From Microbacterium dauci (GTDB lineage Bacteria > Actinomycetota > Actinomycetes > Actinomycetales > Microbacteriaceae): 64,000 nt of DNA. The position numbers and the translations under genes were made by a program. The notes below the pieces were generated by a model. That model ran no database searches and had not been told where the DNA came from. It worked only from the letters and a program-made list of their open reading frames with translations. The DNA lies in contig NZ_JASJND010000007.1 in NCBI RefSeq assembly GCF_030065535.1, positions 248,001-312,000 on the forward strand, written 5' to 3'. This document shows, in pieces, positions 22,287-31,229 of the stretch. The number at the start of each line of letters is the position of its first letter. Position 1 is the stretch's first letter.

Positions 22287-22292
22287 CGGATG

Positions 22293-23021
22293 GTGCCCAC
22301 CTACCGCGATGAAGTCGTGGTCCTGCGCACCCACAAACTGGGGGAGGCGGACCGCATCGTCACGATGCTCAGCCGTCGCCACGGCAAGATCCGCGCGGTC
22401 GCGAAGGGCGTGCGTCGCACGTCATCGAAGTTCGGCGCGCGGCTCGAGCCCTTCATGGTGGCGGACGTGCAGCTCTACAAGGGGCGTTCGCTCGACATCG
22501 TGCAGCAGGCCGAGTCGCTCGGTGCCTACGGCGCCGACATCGTGCCCGACTACGAGCGGTACACCGCGGCATCCGCGATGGCGGAGACCGCCGACCGGTT
22601 GAACGAGTCCGAGGCGACGCCGCAGCAGTACCTGCTGCTCCTCGGCGGGCTCCGGGCACTCTCTCGCGGCGAGCACGCGTCGCGGTCGGTCCTCGACTCC
22701 TACCTGCTGCGTGTCATGTCGCTGTCAGGTTGGGCGCCGTCGCTGCAGGCGTGTGCTCGATGCGGCGCGCCGGGTCCGCACGAGTGGTTCGTCGCGCAGC
22801 TCGGCGGCGTCGTATGCAGCTCGTGCGCACCGACGGGGTCCGCGCGCATGGCACCGGAGACCGGCGACCTCCTCCGCGCGTTGCTCGCGGGGGAGTGGGA
22901 TGTGGTGGATGCCGCATCGGCCGGCGCCTCCGCCGCCTCCTCGGGCCTCATCTCGGCCTATGCGCAGTTCCACCTCGAGCGCGGCATCCGCTCGCTGTCA
23001 CATCTGGAGGCGCCTCGGTGA
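22293..23021 (+). CDS. recO: DNA repair protein RecO
   Basis: The 242-residue product begins [20 protein letters not shown], the actinobacterial RecO N-terminal OB-fold, and has a C-terminal zinc module (CARCGAPG and CSSC). RecO loads RecA with RecR at gaps. The GTG at 22293 matches the usual N-terminus; ATG 22290 would add one residue. The stop overlaps the uppS GTG start (GTGA). Confidence 0.93.
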   Translation: MPTYRDEVVVLRTHKLGEADRIVTMLSRRHGKIRAVAKGVRRTSSKFGARLEPFMVADVQLYKGRSLDIVQQAESLGAYGADIVPDYERYTAASAMAETADRLNESEATPQQYLLLLGGLRALSRGEHASRSVLDSYLLRVMSLSGWAPSLQACARCGAPGPHEWFVAQLGGVVCSSCAPTGSARMAPETGDLLRALLAGEWDVVDAASAGASAASSGLISAYAQFHLERGIRSLSHLEAPR

Positions 23022-23824
23022 GTCCGAAGCCGTACACGCACCGCGACGCGGTGCCCTACCGCCCGCTCGACTGGACCGGCGTGTACCCGCCCGCGTTCCC
23101 GAAGGGCGGCGTGCCGAACCATGTCGCGATCGTGATGGACGGCAACGGCCGCTGGGCGAATCGCCGCGGCCTCACCCGCATCGAGGGGCACCGTGCGGGC
23201 GAGGAGGTTCTGCTCGACGTCGTCGCCGGTGCGGTACAGGCCGGCGTGAAGCACCTCAGCGTGTACGCGTTCTCGACCGAGAACTGGAGCCGGTCGCCCG
23301 AGGAAGTGCGCTTCCTCATGGGCTACAACCGCGACGTGCTGCACCGCCGTCGCGATCAGCTCAACGAGTGGGGCGTCCGAGTGCGCTGGGCGGGCCGGAA
23401 GCCGCGACTGTGGGGCTCGGTCATCAAGGAGCTGCAATACGCGGAGGAGCTCACCCGCGGCAACGACACGCTCACGCTGACGATGTGCGTCAACTACGGC
23501 GGGCGGCACGAGCTCATCGACGCGATGCGGGCGATGGGGGAGCAGATCGCCGCCGGGCGCCTGAAGCCGTCGGCGATCACCGAGAAGCTCCTGCGCCGTC
23601 ACCTGTACGTGCCGGACATGCCCGACGTCGACCTGTTCATCCGCTCGAGCGGAGAGCAGCGGACGTCGAACTTCCTCCTCTGGGAGGCCGCGTACGCCGA
23701 GATGGTCTTCCTCGACACGCTGTGGCCCGACTTCTCGCGCACCGACCTGTGGGGCGCCATCGAGCTGTTCCTCTCTCGCGACCGTCGTTTCGGCGGAGCC
23801 GTTGACACGCCGACCGCCGGTTGA
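23018..23824 (+). CDS. uppS: isoprenyl transferase (undecaprenyl/decaprenyl diphosphate synthase)
   Basis: The 268-residue cis-prenyltransferase carries [12 protein letters not shown] with catalytic D41, then [15 protein letters not shown] and the C-terminal [18 protein letters not shown]. It makes the long-chain cis-polyprenyl diphosphate carrier for cell-wall synthesis. Translation is coupled to recO, a common actinobacterial pair. It converges with the minus-strand kinase gene with a two-base gap and no visible terminator. Confidence 0.94.
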   Translation: MSPKPYTHRDAVPYRPLDWTGVYPPAFPKGGVPNHVAIVMDGNGRWANRRGLTRIEGHRAGEEVLLDVVAGAVQAGVKHLSVYAFSTENWSRSPEEVRFLMGYNRDVLHRRRDQLNEWGVRVRWAGRKPRLWGSVIKELQYAEELTRGNDTLTLTMCVNYGGRHELIDAMRAMGEQIAAGRLKPSAITEKLLRRHLYVPDMPDVDLFIRSSGEQRTSNFLLWEAAYAEMVFLDTLWPDFSRTDLWGAIELFLSRDRRFGGAVDTPTAG

Positions 23825-23826
23825 CC

Positions 23827-24393
23827 TCAGGCGACGACGACTGAAGCCGGACCCGCGAGCCAGCCCGCGATGTCGCGACGGCTCGACAATCGGACGACGG
23901 TGAGCCCGTACTCGGCGGCGACCCGCGGCATCCGCTGCTTCCAGGTGTCGTGCGTTCGCATCTCCCACCGCAAGATGTGGTCGCGATCGCGGAAGACGGT
24001 CCAGAGTGGCGGTTCGACATTGCCGTTCCAGAGCAGTTCGCGTGTCAGACCACGCCGCACCGTTCGGCGGAACAGCTGGGTGCGGGCGACCGACCGCGGC
24101 AGGTCGAGCCAGATGGCGAGGTCGGCCCGCGCACCCAGGATCTGACCGCCGCCGGAGCTGAAGTAACCCCACTCCGACACCCAGCGTTCGCCTGAAGCGA
24201 TGCACCGGACGTCGTCGAGGAACTCCGGGCGCGGCGTCCAGTTCGGACCGTGATAGAGCGAGTCGAGCTCGGTGTACGGCATTGACCAGAGCGCCGCGAG
24301 CCGACGGGCGAGCGTCGACTTTCCCGCGCCGGTCGTCCCGGCGATGACGACGCGGCGAGGCGCGCGGGGGAGTGGATCATGCGCCGAGAGCAT
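23827..24393 (-). CDS. small P-loop kinase (adenylate kinase-like / DNA topology modulation FlaR-like)
   Basis: The 188-residue protein has Walker A VVIAGTTGAGKSTLARRLA near residue 15, then PYTELDSLYHGPNW, a pattern typical of AAA/topology-modulation kinases. WLDLPRSVARTQLFRRTVRR in the lid region also fits. The substrate is unknown. Start ATG 24393 is preceded by TACGCT and six bases, so a leaderless transcript is likely; the frame continues upstream to 24477 without a better start. Confidence 0.75.
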   Translation of the reverse strand: MLSAHDPLPRAPRRVVIAGTTGAGKSTLARRLAALWSMPYTELDSLYHGPNWTPRPEFLDDVRCIASGERWVSEWGYFSSGGGQILGARADLAIWLDLPRSVARTQLFRRTVRRGLTRELLWNGNVEPPLWTVFRDRDHILRWEMRTHDTWKQRMPRVAAEYGLTVVRLSSRRDIAGWLAGPASVVVA

Positions 24394-24464
24394 GTCGCCA
24401 GCGTAGATCGCCGCAGCCGATGCGCCGGTCGGAATACGTGAGCGGCATCCGCGTTGCACTCGGT

Positions 24465-25139
24465 GTGACGGACGCAATCAAGATCGACGTGTGGAGCGAC
24501 ATCGCCTGCCCGTGGTGCTACATCGGGAAGCGGAACCTCGAGGCGGGCCTCGCCGAGACGACGGGCGACGCAGACGCCCCGAAGGTCGAGGTGACCTACC
24601 ACTCGTTCGAGCTCTCGCCCGACACGCCGGTCGACTTCGACGGCGACATCTCGGACTTCCTCGCCGAGCACAAGGGCATCTCCCGTGAGCAGGCAGCGCA
24701 GATGCATGAACATGTCACCGGCGTCGCCGCGAACGCGGGCCTCGAGTACCACTTCGAGAAGCTCCAGCACACGAACACCGTGAAGGCGCACGAGCTCATC
24801 CACTTCGCCAAGGCGAACGGCAAACAGGTCGAGATGTCCGAGCGGCTCATGGCCGCCTACTTCACCGAGGGCCGCCACGTCGGTCGCGTCGACGACCTCG
24901 TCGCGTTGGCTGCCGAGGTCGGACTCGATGCGGATGCCGCGCGCGAGGCGCTCGAGAGCGACCGTCACCTCGCGGATGTCCGCGCCGACCAGGCGCAGGC
25001 GACCGCCTACGGCATCCAGGGTGTGCCGTTCTTCGTGATCGACGGCAAGTACGGCGTCAGCGGCGCGCAGCCGCCGGCAGCCTTCGCGCAGATCGCCCGT
25101 CAGGTGTGGGGCGAGCGCGCCGCGGCATCCGCTTCCTGA
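24465..25139 (+). CDS. DsbA-family dithiol-disulfide oxidoreductase (FrnE-like)
   Basis: The 224-residue thioredoxin-fold protein has the active site CPWC at C15-C18 and the helical insertion of 2-hydroxychromene isomerase/FrnE proteins, ending with GIQGVPFFVIDGKYGVSGAQ (cis-Pro loop). No signal peptide is present, so it acts in the cytoplasm. GTG 24465 gives the standard N-terminus TDAIKIDVWSD; ATG 24372 and others upstream would add unrelated residues. Confidence 0.85.
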   Translation: MTDAIKIDVWSDIACPWCYIGKRNLEAGLAETTGDADAPKVEVTYHSFELSPDTPVDFDGDISDFLAEHKGISREQAAQMHEHVTGVAANAGLEYHFEKLQHTNTVKAHELIHFAKANGKQVEMSERLMAAYFTEGRHVGRVDDLVALAAEVGLDADAAREALESDRHLADVRADQAQATAYGIQGVPFFVIDGKYGVSGAQPPAAFAQIARQVWGERAAASAS

Positions 25140-25152
25140 GTTCTGAGACCAC

Positions 25153-25186
25153 GAAGGCCGCGTTCCACATGAGGAACGCTGCCTTC
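25153..25186. terminator. bidirectional terminator between the FrnE-like and gpx genes
   Basis: GAAGGCCGCGTTCC (25153-25166) pairs with GGAACGCTGCCTTC (25173-25186), with one mismatch and a six-base loop, between two convergent stop codons. Confidence 0.75.
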
Positions 25187-25198
25187 GCTGCGTGCATT

Positions 25199-25693
25199 TC
25201 AGGCGAGCGCGGCCTCGATGGCGGCGATGACCTCGGGCTCGTCGGGCTTGGTCTGCGGGCGGAATCGGTGCACGCCACCATCGCGCGTCACGAGGAACTT
25301 CTCGAAGTTCCACATGATCGGTCCCTTGGCTTTCTCGGCGTTCGGGGTCTTCTTGAGCGCCTTGTAGAACGGCGCGGCGCCCGAGCCGTTGACCTTCACT
25401 TTGTCCATGATCGGGAAGCTGACGCCCCAGGTCATCGCGCAGTAGTCGAGGATCTCGTCGATCGAGCCCGGCTCCTGCCCCATGAACTGATTGCAGGGGA
25501 AGCCGATGACCTGCAGGCCCTGCGCGCCGTAGGTCTTCTGCAGCTGTTCGAGCTGCTCGTACTGCGGCGTGAGGCCGCACTTGGATGCCACGTTGACGAC
25601 GAGGAACGTCTTGTCGCCGAGGGCGTTGAGTGACGTCTCGGTGCCGTCGGCGGCGGTGAACGGGATCTCTCGCAGTGCAGCGGTCTCAGCCAT
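25199..25693 (-). CDS. glutathione peroxidase-family thiol peroxidase
   Basis: The 164-residue protein has the peroxidatic Cys39 in VNVASKCGLT, resolving-type Cys67 in GFPCNQF, Gln73 and the W128-N129 pair in PIMWNFEKFLV, so the catalytic tetrad is complete. Actinobacteria lack glutathione, so thioredoxin or mycothiol is the likely reductant. The ATG is preceded by GGAGAC and, seven bases up, TATCGT, so the mRNA may be leaderless. It is divergent from dusB. Confidence 0.9.
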   Translation of the reverse strand: MAETAALREIPFTAADGTETSLNALGDKTFLVVNVASKCGLTPQYEQLEQLQKTYGAQGLQVIGFPCNQFMGQEPGSIDEILDYCAMTWGVSFPIMDKVKVNGSGAAPFYKALKKTPNAEKAKGPIMWNFEKFLVTRDGGVHRFRPQTKPDEPEVIAAIEAALA

Positions 25694-25756
25694 GTCTCCA
25701 CGATAGGCGCGGCGGCGACGCCGGAGGTCGTGGGGGTCTGGGAGAATGTGAAGGAT

Positions 25757-26920
25757 ATGTCCACGACCGTTGCTCCTCCCGCGCCCCTGAAGATCGGGCC
25801 CATCACGCTCGACGCGCCCGTGGTGCTCGCGCCGATGGCCGGGATCACCAACACGGCGTTCCGTCGACTGTGCCGCGAGTACGGTGCCGGGCTCTACGTG
25901 AGCGAGATGATCACGACGCGCGCGCTGGTCGAGCGCAACGCCACCACGATGCGTCTCATCCGCCACCACGAGTCCGAGACGCCGCGGTCGATCCAGCTCT
26001 ACGGTGTGGATCCTGCGACGGTCGAGGCTGCCGTCCGCATGATCGTCGCCGAGGACCACGCCGACCACATCGACTTGAACTTCGGTTGCCCGGTCCCGAA
26101 GGTGACCCGCAAGGGCGGCGGCTCGGCGCTGCCGTGGAAGACGAACCTCTTCCGCGAGATCGTCGTGCGTGCCGCGAAGGCGTCGGAGCACATCCCGCTG
26201 ACGATCAAGATGCGCAAGGGCATCGACGCTGACCACCTCACCTACCTGGACGCCGGTCGGATCGCGGAGGATGCCGGTGTCGCCGCCGTCGCGCTGCACG
26301 CGCGCACCGCCGCCGAGTTCTACTCCGGCTCCGCCGACTGGTCGGCGATCACCAAGCTGAAGGAAGCCGTGACGAGCGTCCCGGTGCTCGGCAACGGCGA
26401 CATCTGGTCGGCCGAGGACGCCGAGCGCATGATGGCCGAGACCGGCTGCGACGGCGTCGTCGTCGGCCGCGGCTGCCTCGGTCGCCCCTGGCTGTTCGGC
26501 GACCTCGCCCGAGCGCTCGGAACGACCGGCGATGCCGGTGAGCCCGTTGACGCGACGCTCGGCTTCGTCGCCGGCGCGTTCCGCCGCCACGCGGAATTGC
26601 TCGTTGAGTTCTTCGAGGACGAGGACCGTGGCTGCCGCGATATCCGCAAGCACGTCGCCTGGTACTTCAAGGGCTACCCGGTCGGCGGCGACCTGCGCGC
26701 GAGCCTCGCGACGGCGTCGAGCCTGAACGAGATCGACGACCTGCTCGGCACGCTCGACCTCGCCGCGCCGTACCCCGGTGCCGCGGCCGAGGGCCAGCGC
26801 GGCCGCGCCGGCACGCCGAAGCGCCCCGCTCTGCCCGACGGTTGGCTGGACTCCCGTGAGCTCGGTGAAGATGCCTCGTGCGCCCTCGCCGATGCGGAGC
26901 TCGACACCAGTGGCGGCTGA
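25757..26920 (+). CDS. dusB: tRNA-dihydrouridine synthase (DusB type)
   Basis: The 387-residue FMN-dependent TIM-barrel protein shows LAPMAGITNTAFRRLC, QLYGVDPATVE, DLNFGCPVPKVTRKGGG with the catalytic Cys, and VVVGRGCLGRPWLF. It reduces uridine in tRNA D-loops. ATG 25757 follows AAGGA at close range; a GTG-less upstream extension to 25730 is less likely. The stop overlaps the dgt start by 11 bases, giving a dusB-dgt-dnaG operon. Confidence 0.93.
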   Translation: MSTTVAPPAPLKIGPITLDAPVVLAPMAGITNTAFRRLCREYGAGLYVSEMITTRALVERNATTMRLIRHHESETPRSIQLYGVDPATVEAAVRMIVAEDHADHIDLNFGCPVPKVTRKGGGSALPWKTNLFREIVVRAAKASEHIPLTIKMRKGIDADHLTYLDAGRIAEDAGVAAVALHARTAAEFYSGSADWSAITKLKEAVTSVPVLGNGDIWSAEDAERMMAETGCDGVVVGRGCLGRPWLFGDLARALGTTGDAGEPVDATLGFVAGAFRRHAELLVEFFEDEDRGCRDIRKHVAWYFKGYPVGGDLRASLATASSLNEIDDLLGTLDLAAPYPGAAAEGQRGRAGTPKRPALPDGWLDSRELGEDASCALADAELDTSGG

Positions 26921-28283
26921 GCTGGCGAGCGGGGTCGGTATCGCGCCGGGCCGCCCCGCCGGATACGACGACCGCGACGCCGAACGCTTCCACCCCGAGC
27001 AGCACCGATCCCAGCGGGACGGGTTCGCCCGCGACCGCGCGCGCGTGCTCCACTCCGCCGCCTTCCGGCGTCTCGCCGCGAAGACGCAGGTGTTGAGCCC
27101 TGCGAGCCCCGCCGACTTCGCACGCAACCGCCTGACGCACTCGCTCGAGGTCGCGCAGGTCGGTCGCGAACTCGCGATCGCCCTGGAGCTCTCGCCCGAC
27201 GTCGTCGACACTGCGTGCCTGAGCCACGATCTGGGTCATCCGCCGTTCGGCCACAACGGCGAACGCGCGCTCAACGACTGGGCCGAGGACATCGGCGGGT
27301 TCGAGGGCAACGCTCAGTCGCTGCGTATCCTCGCGCGACTCGAGCCGAAGGTGCAGGACGACCGCGGCGAGAGCGTCGGCCTGAACCTCACGCGAGCGAG
27401 CCTCGACGCGACCTGCAAATACCCGTGGACCGAGGAGCACGCGATCCCCGACCCGGGCGGTCGGCAGAAGTTCGGCGTCTACGCCGAGGATGAGGATGTG
27501 TTCGCCTGGATGCGGCAGGGTGCGCCGGGCCGCGTGCGCTGCATCGAGGCCGAGGTCATGGACCTCTCCGACGACATCGCCTACTCGGTGCACGACTTCG
27601 AGGATGCCGTCCTCAACGGTTACCTCGACCCGCGTCGCCTCGCCGACCCGCGCGAGCGCGAGTCGCTCCTGACCGCGATCCAGTCGTGGGTGGGGCTCGG
27701 GTTCAGCCGCGACGAGCTCGCCGACGCGTTGTATCGTCTCGTGCGCCTCCCGGAGTGGATGACCGAGTTCGACGGCACCCGCGCCTCGGTCGGCCACCTC
27801 AAGAACCTCACGTCGGACTTCATCGGCCGCTTCGCGCGAGCGGCGACGGCAGCCACCCGCGAGCACTACGACACGCCTGCACTGACCCGCTACCGTGGGC
27901 GCATGATCGTGCCTCGCGTGATCGAGGCCGAGATGGCGGTGCTCAAGGGCACGATCGGCGCCTTCGTCGTCTCGATCGACGGCCGTAAGGGGCTCTACAA
28001 GGAGCAGCGCCGGGTCTTGAAGCGACTCGCGTCAGCGCTTCTCGAGCGCCCGGAGCATCTCGACCGCATCCACGCCGTCGATTTCGCACGTGCCCAGACG
28101 GATGCCGCGCGCAAGCGCGTCGTCGTCGACCAAGTCGCAACCCTCACCGACCGGTTCGCCATCGAGTGGCACTCCGCCCTCGTCGGTCCGGTCGATCTGC
28201 GCGAGCTGGGCCTCTGGCCAGACGGCTCACGGGTCGTGGCATCCTCCGGGTTCGCGCTGCCCGAGCCGATCGAAGGCCTCTGA
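26910..28283 (+). CDS. dgt: deoxyguanosinetriphosphate triphosphohydrolase-like protein
   Basis: The 457-residue HD-domain protein has RLTHSLEVAQVGR (H77) and CLSHDLGHPPFGHNGE (H106-D107), the metal ligands of dNTPases. It hydrolyses dGTP or related dNTPs and so influences dNTP pools, fitting its position directly upstream of primase. GTG 26910 overlaps the dusB end and gives the usual short N-terminus; ATG 26892 is possible. The stop overlaps the dnaG ATG (TGATG). Confidence 0.92.
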   Translation: MAAELASGVGIAPGRPAGYDDRDAERFHPEQHRSQRDGFARDRARVLHSAAFRRLAAKTQVLSPASPADFARNRLTHSLEVAQVGRELAIALELSPDVVDTACLSHDLGHPPFGHNGERALNDWAEDIGGFEGNAQSLRILARLEPKVQDDRGESVGLNLTRASLDATCKYPWTEEHAIPDPGGRQKFGVYAEDEDVFAWMRQGAPGRVRCIEAEVMDLSDDIAYSVHDFEDAVLNGYLDPRRLADPRERESLLTAIQSWVGLGFSRDELADALYRLVRLPEWMTEFDGTRASVGHLKNLTSDFIGRFARAATAATREHYDTPALTRYRGRMIVPRVIEAEMAVLKGTIGAFVVSIDGRKGLYKEQRRVLKRLASALLERPEHLDRIHAVDFARAQTDAARKRVVVDQVATLTDRFAIEWHSALVGPVDLRELGLWPDGSRVVASSGFALPEPIEGL

Positions 28284-30136
28284 TGGCGCGCATCCGACAG
28301 TCCGACGTCGACGAGGTGAAGGCCCGGACGAACATCGCGGACATCGTCGGGGAGCGCGTCGCGCTGAAGTCGGCCGGTGTCGGCTCGATGAAGGGGCTCT
28401 GCCCGTTCCATGACGAGCGGAGCCCGAGCTTCCACGTACGCCCGCAGGTCGGGTACTACCACTGCTTCGGCTGTGGCGAATCGGGTGACGTCTATTCGTT
28501 CCTCCGCGCGATGGACCACCTGACGTTCACCGAGTCGGTGGAGCGGCTCGCCGGTCGGATCGGGTACACGCTCCACTACGAGGACGGCGGTCCTGCGCCC
28601 GAGACGAGCGGTCGCACGCGGCTGTATCAGGCGAACACCGCCGCGGCGGAGTACTTCCGCTCGCAGCTCGCGAGCCCCGAAGCAGAGACCGGCCGCCGAT
28701 TCCTGGGGGAGCGCGGCTTCGATGCGGGGGCTGCGGCCCACTTCGGCATCGGCTACGCGCCGAAGGGGTGGAACAACATGCGCGATGCCCTGCGCGCACA
28801 GGGGTTCAGCGACGAGGAGCTCGCCACGGCGGGTCTCGTGTCGCAGGGGCAGCGCGGCGTCTACGACCGGTTCCGCGGGCGTGTCGTCTGGCCGATCCGA
28901 GACCTCACCGGGCAGACGATCGGATTCGGCGCGCGAAAGCTCTACGACGACGACCAGGGTCCGAAGTACCTGAACACCCCCGAAACCCCGATCTACAAGA
29001 AGGCGCAGGTGCTGTACGGCCTCGATCTGTCGAAGAAGGACATCTCACGCTCGCACCGCGTCGTGGTCGTCGAGGGCTACACCGACGTGATGGCGTGCCA
29101 CCTCGCAGGGATCACGACCGCGATCGCGACGTGCGGCACCGCGTTCGGGTCCGACCACATCTCGGTGCTCCGTCGAGTGATGGGCGACGACAGTGCGTCG
29201 GGAGAGGTCATCTTCACCTTCGACCCGGATGCCGCGGGGCAGAAGGCGGCGCTCCGCGCCTTCGCCGACGAGAAGCGCTTCGCCGCGCAGACGTATGTGG
29301 CAGTCGCTCCAGACGGGCTCGACCCGTGCGACCTCCGCCTCAACCGCGGCGACGGTGCGGTTCGCGCCCTGATGGACGCCAAAGCGCCGATGTTCGAGTT
29401 CGTCATCGACCAGAAGCTCGCCGGATTCGACCTGGGCAGCGTCGAAGGTCGCGTCGGGGCGCTGCGCGCAGCAGCGCCGATCGTGGCGGAGATCCGCGAC
29501 CCGTCGCTGCGGCCTGGATACACGCGAGTGCTCGCCCGCAAGCTCGGGATGGACCTCGGCGAGGTGACACCCGCCGTCGAACGCACCGCGCGGGGGAGCC
29601 GTGCGTCTCGTGACAACGCGTCGCCGCCGGTCGATCCGGTGCCGGGCGCACCGGTCGAGTCCGTGCGGGTGACGCTGGCGACGCTCCCGCATTCGGCGGC
29701 CGTGGTTCTCGAGCGCGATGCCCTGATGGGCGTGCTGCAGTACGGGCACACGATCGACGCCGCGGAGGTCGACGCAGCCCTCGCGTTGCCCATGCAGCAT
29801 CCAGCCCTCGACGCCGTCCGGCAGGCGATCGTGGCCCAGCCTGATCGCACGCGCGTGGGGTGGTCGACGGCGGCGGTGGATGCCACGCGCGAACCGTACC
29901 GCTCGCTGTCGGCGGAGCTCCTGACGTCGTCGTTCCCCGCGCTCACCGAGGCTGAGGCGAAGGCATCGGCGTTCGCATTGTGCCGTCGGCTGCGGCTGCG
30001 GGCGATCGATCAGGAGAAGGCGCAGCTCCTCGGGGCGGTGCAGCGAGTGCCTGCCGATTCGGAGGAGGGTCGGCGCGTTCGTGTCGCGCTGCGTGAACTC
30101 GATCAGCATCGGCGCGTGCTCGCGACACTCGACTGA
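28283..30136 (+). CDS. dnaG: DNA primase
   Basis: The 617-residue protein has an N-terminal CHC2 zinc site (C40, H43, C61, C64 within LCPFHDERSP and HCFGCGESGD). A TOPRIM catalytic core follows (VVVEGYTDVMA, FTFDPDAAGQKA), then a C-terminal helical DnaB-interacting region. It makes replication primers. It is translationally coupled to dgt, the standard actinobacterial arrangement. Confidence 0.97.
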   Translation: MARIRQSDVDEVKARTNIADIVGERVALKSAGVGSMKGLCPFHDERSPSFHVRPQVGYYHCFGCGESGDVYSFLRAMDHLTFTESVERLAGRIGYTLHYEDGGPAPETSGRTRLYQANTAAAEYFRSQLASPEAETGRRFLGERGFDAGAAAHFGIGYAPKGWNNMRDALRAQGFSDEELATAGLVSQGQRGVYDRFRGRVVWPIRDLTGQTIGFGARKLYDDDQGPKYLNTPETPIYKKAQVLYGLDLSKKDISRSHRVVVVEGYTDVMACHLAGITTAIATCGTAFGSDHISVLRRVMGDDSASGEVIFTFDPDAAGQKAALRAFADEKRFAAQTYVAVAPDGLDPCDLRLNRGDGAVRALMDAKAPMFEFVIDQKLAGFDLGSVEGRVGALRAAAPIVAEIRDPSLRPGYTRVLARKLGMDLGEVTPAVERTARGSRASRDNASPPVDPVPGAPVESVRVTLATLPHSAAVVLERDALMGVLQYGHTIDAAEVDAALALPMQHPALDAVRQAIVAQPDRTRVGWSTAAVDATREPYRSLSAELLTSSFPALTEAEAKASAFALCRRLRLRAIDQEKAQLLGAVQRVPADSEEGRRVRVALRELDQHRRVLATLD

Positions 30137-30151
30137 CATCGAGCTCGGGTG

Positions 30152-30187
30152 TATCGTTTTTCGATAGTCAAACATCGAAGAACGATA
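30152..30187. promoter_or_regulatory. two palindromic operator-like sites before the DUF2975 operon
   Basis: TATCGTTTTTCGATA (30152-30166) and CATCGAAGAACGATA (30173-30187) are two versions of a TATCG-N5-CGATA palindrome in opposite orientation. Their starts are 21 bp apart, two helical turns. They end eight bases before the DUF2975 start codon. The arrangement suggests cooperative binding of a dimeric regulator. Confidence 0.65.
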
Positions 30188-30195
30188 GGCAGCAG

Positions 30196-30672
30196 ATGCG
30201 CTCTCCTTTGGTTTCGGCGACGAAAGTGATCGTCTTGGCGCTGTTCGCGGCGCTCGTGGTGTGCCAGGTGTGGGTGGTCCCGATGATCGCGTCGGGCTTC
30301 GCGCGGACTGCGCCGGAGTTCGCTGCCCTCGAGACACCCGGCATTCTGCTCGCGGGATTGTTGCTCGCGTGTGGAGAGGTCGTGTTGGTGTGCGTGTGGC
30401 GCCTGCTCACCTTCGTCGCGGAAGACACGGTCTTCGACGACAAGTCGTTCAGGTGGGTGAACGCGATCGTCGCTGCGGTCGGTGCAGCGGGGGTGGTCGT
30501 CGTGACGGGGCTGTTCGTGATCGGGGACGCGCGAGCAGGAAGCCCTTTCGTCGTGTTGGTCGGAGCGCTTCTCCTGGTGGTGATCATCGGGCTCGTGTTG
30601 ATCATCTCCGTCATGCGCGAGCTGCTGCGTCGGGCGACGTTGCTGGAGGAGCAGATGGCAGAGGTGGTGTGA
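30196..30672 (+). CDS. DUF2975 family membrane protein
   Basis: The 158-residue protein has four hydrophobic segments (about 8-30, 45-70, 88-110 and 118-142) and the family motif TVFDDKSFRWVNAI between helices 2 and 3. The DUF2975 family is usually encoded with a small YozG-like XRE regulator immediately downstream; here that partner is a remnant. The function of the family is unknown. AGGCAGCAG upstream gives a weak ribosome-binding site. Confidence 0.8.
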   Translation: MRSPLVSATKVIVLALFAALVVCQVWVVPMIASGFARTAPEFAALETPGILLAGLLLACGEVVLVCVWRLLTFVAEDTVFDDKSFRWVNAIVAAVGAAGVVVVTGLFVIGDARAGSPFVVLVGALLLVVIIGLVLIISVMRELLRRATLLEEQMAEVV

Positions 30673-30785
30673 TGCCGGTGGTGGTCGATACGATCTGCCG
30701 AATCCTCGAGTGCCAGTCGGGTGACATTCCGCGCTGGGAGCCATGCCTCATTGCGCGCCACGCAGAGCGGTGGGCGGACGCATGA
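30672..30785 (+). pseudogene. internally deleted YozG-like XRE regulator
   Basis: The frame starts at ATG overlapping the DUF2975 stop, the normal coupling for this gene pair. It encodes MPVVVD followed directly by TICRILECQSGDIPRWEP. In intact YozG-like regulators about 40 residues with the helix-turn-helix stand between these two parts, so an in-frame deletion seems to have removed the DNA-binding domain. The remaining 37 residues cannot form an HTH. It could still be translated, and its stop overlaps the next gene (ATGA). Confidence 0.6.
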
Positions 30786-31171
30786 CCGCACGACGCGTGT
30801 GCGCGCCCGCGCTCCTCGCGGCGGTGTTCCTGCTGATGGGCTGCGCGCCGGCCGAGTTCGCGCGCGAGCAAACAGCCGCCGATCGCCCGGCGTTCGTCCT
30901 CGACGGGGCAGGCGACGCGATCGACGAGTCAACGCTTCGGTACGTCGGGGTGGCCGACGGGTACGACGTGTACTTCGCTCTCGGAGCCGATAATCGTGAC
31001 ACCCTCTGTTTGACGCTGGCAGTCGGTGATGTGTGGCAGAGCACGGACTGCGCACACGACCACGTGTCGGTGCGGCTCGGTCCTGCCGTGAGTGTGAGCG
31101 CCGAGTTCAACTACCGGAGCGGTGAGGGTCGGGAGATGCTCTCCCAGAATGTCTGGGTCAATCGCAAATAG
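30782..31171 (+). CDS. small putative lipoprotein
   Basis: The 129-residue protein begins with a short basic stretch and a hydrophobic segment ending in lipobox LLMGC, followed by a mature part of about 105 residues with two Cys (DTLCLT, STDCAH) that might pair. No family is recognised. ATG 30782 overlaps the stop of the XRE remnant, so it may be cotranscribed with DUF2975. Confidence 0.6.
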   Translation: MTARRVCAPALLAAVFLLMGCAPAEFAREQTAADRPAFVLDGAGDAIDESTLRYVGVADGYDVYFALGADNRDTLCLTLAVGDVWQSTDCAHDHVSVRLGPAVSVSAEFNYRSGEGREMLSQNVWVNRK

Positions 31172-31229
31172 TCACAACGTCGTGAGGCGCGCGCTGACGA
31201 GCCCGGCGAAACCAGGCAGGATGAAAGAC

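Noticed and set aside
30672..30785. Reading the short frame after the DUF2975 gene as an unrelated microprotein
   Set aside because: Both of its ends match the two ends of YozG-like regulators in the expected genomic position, so an internal deletion is the simpler explanation. This is kept open as a refutation test.
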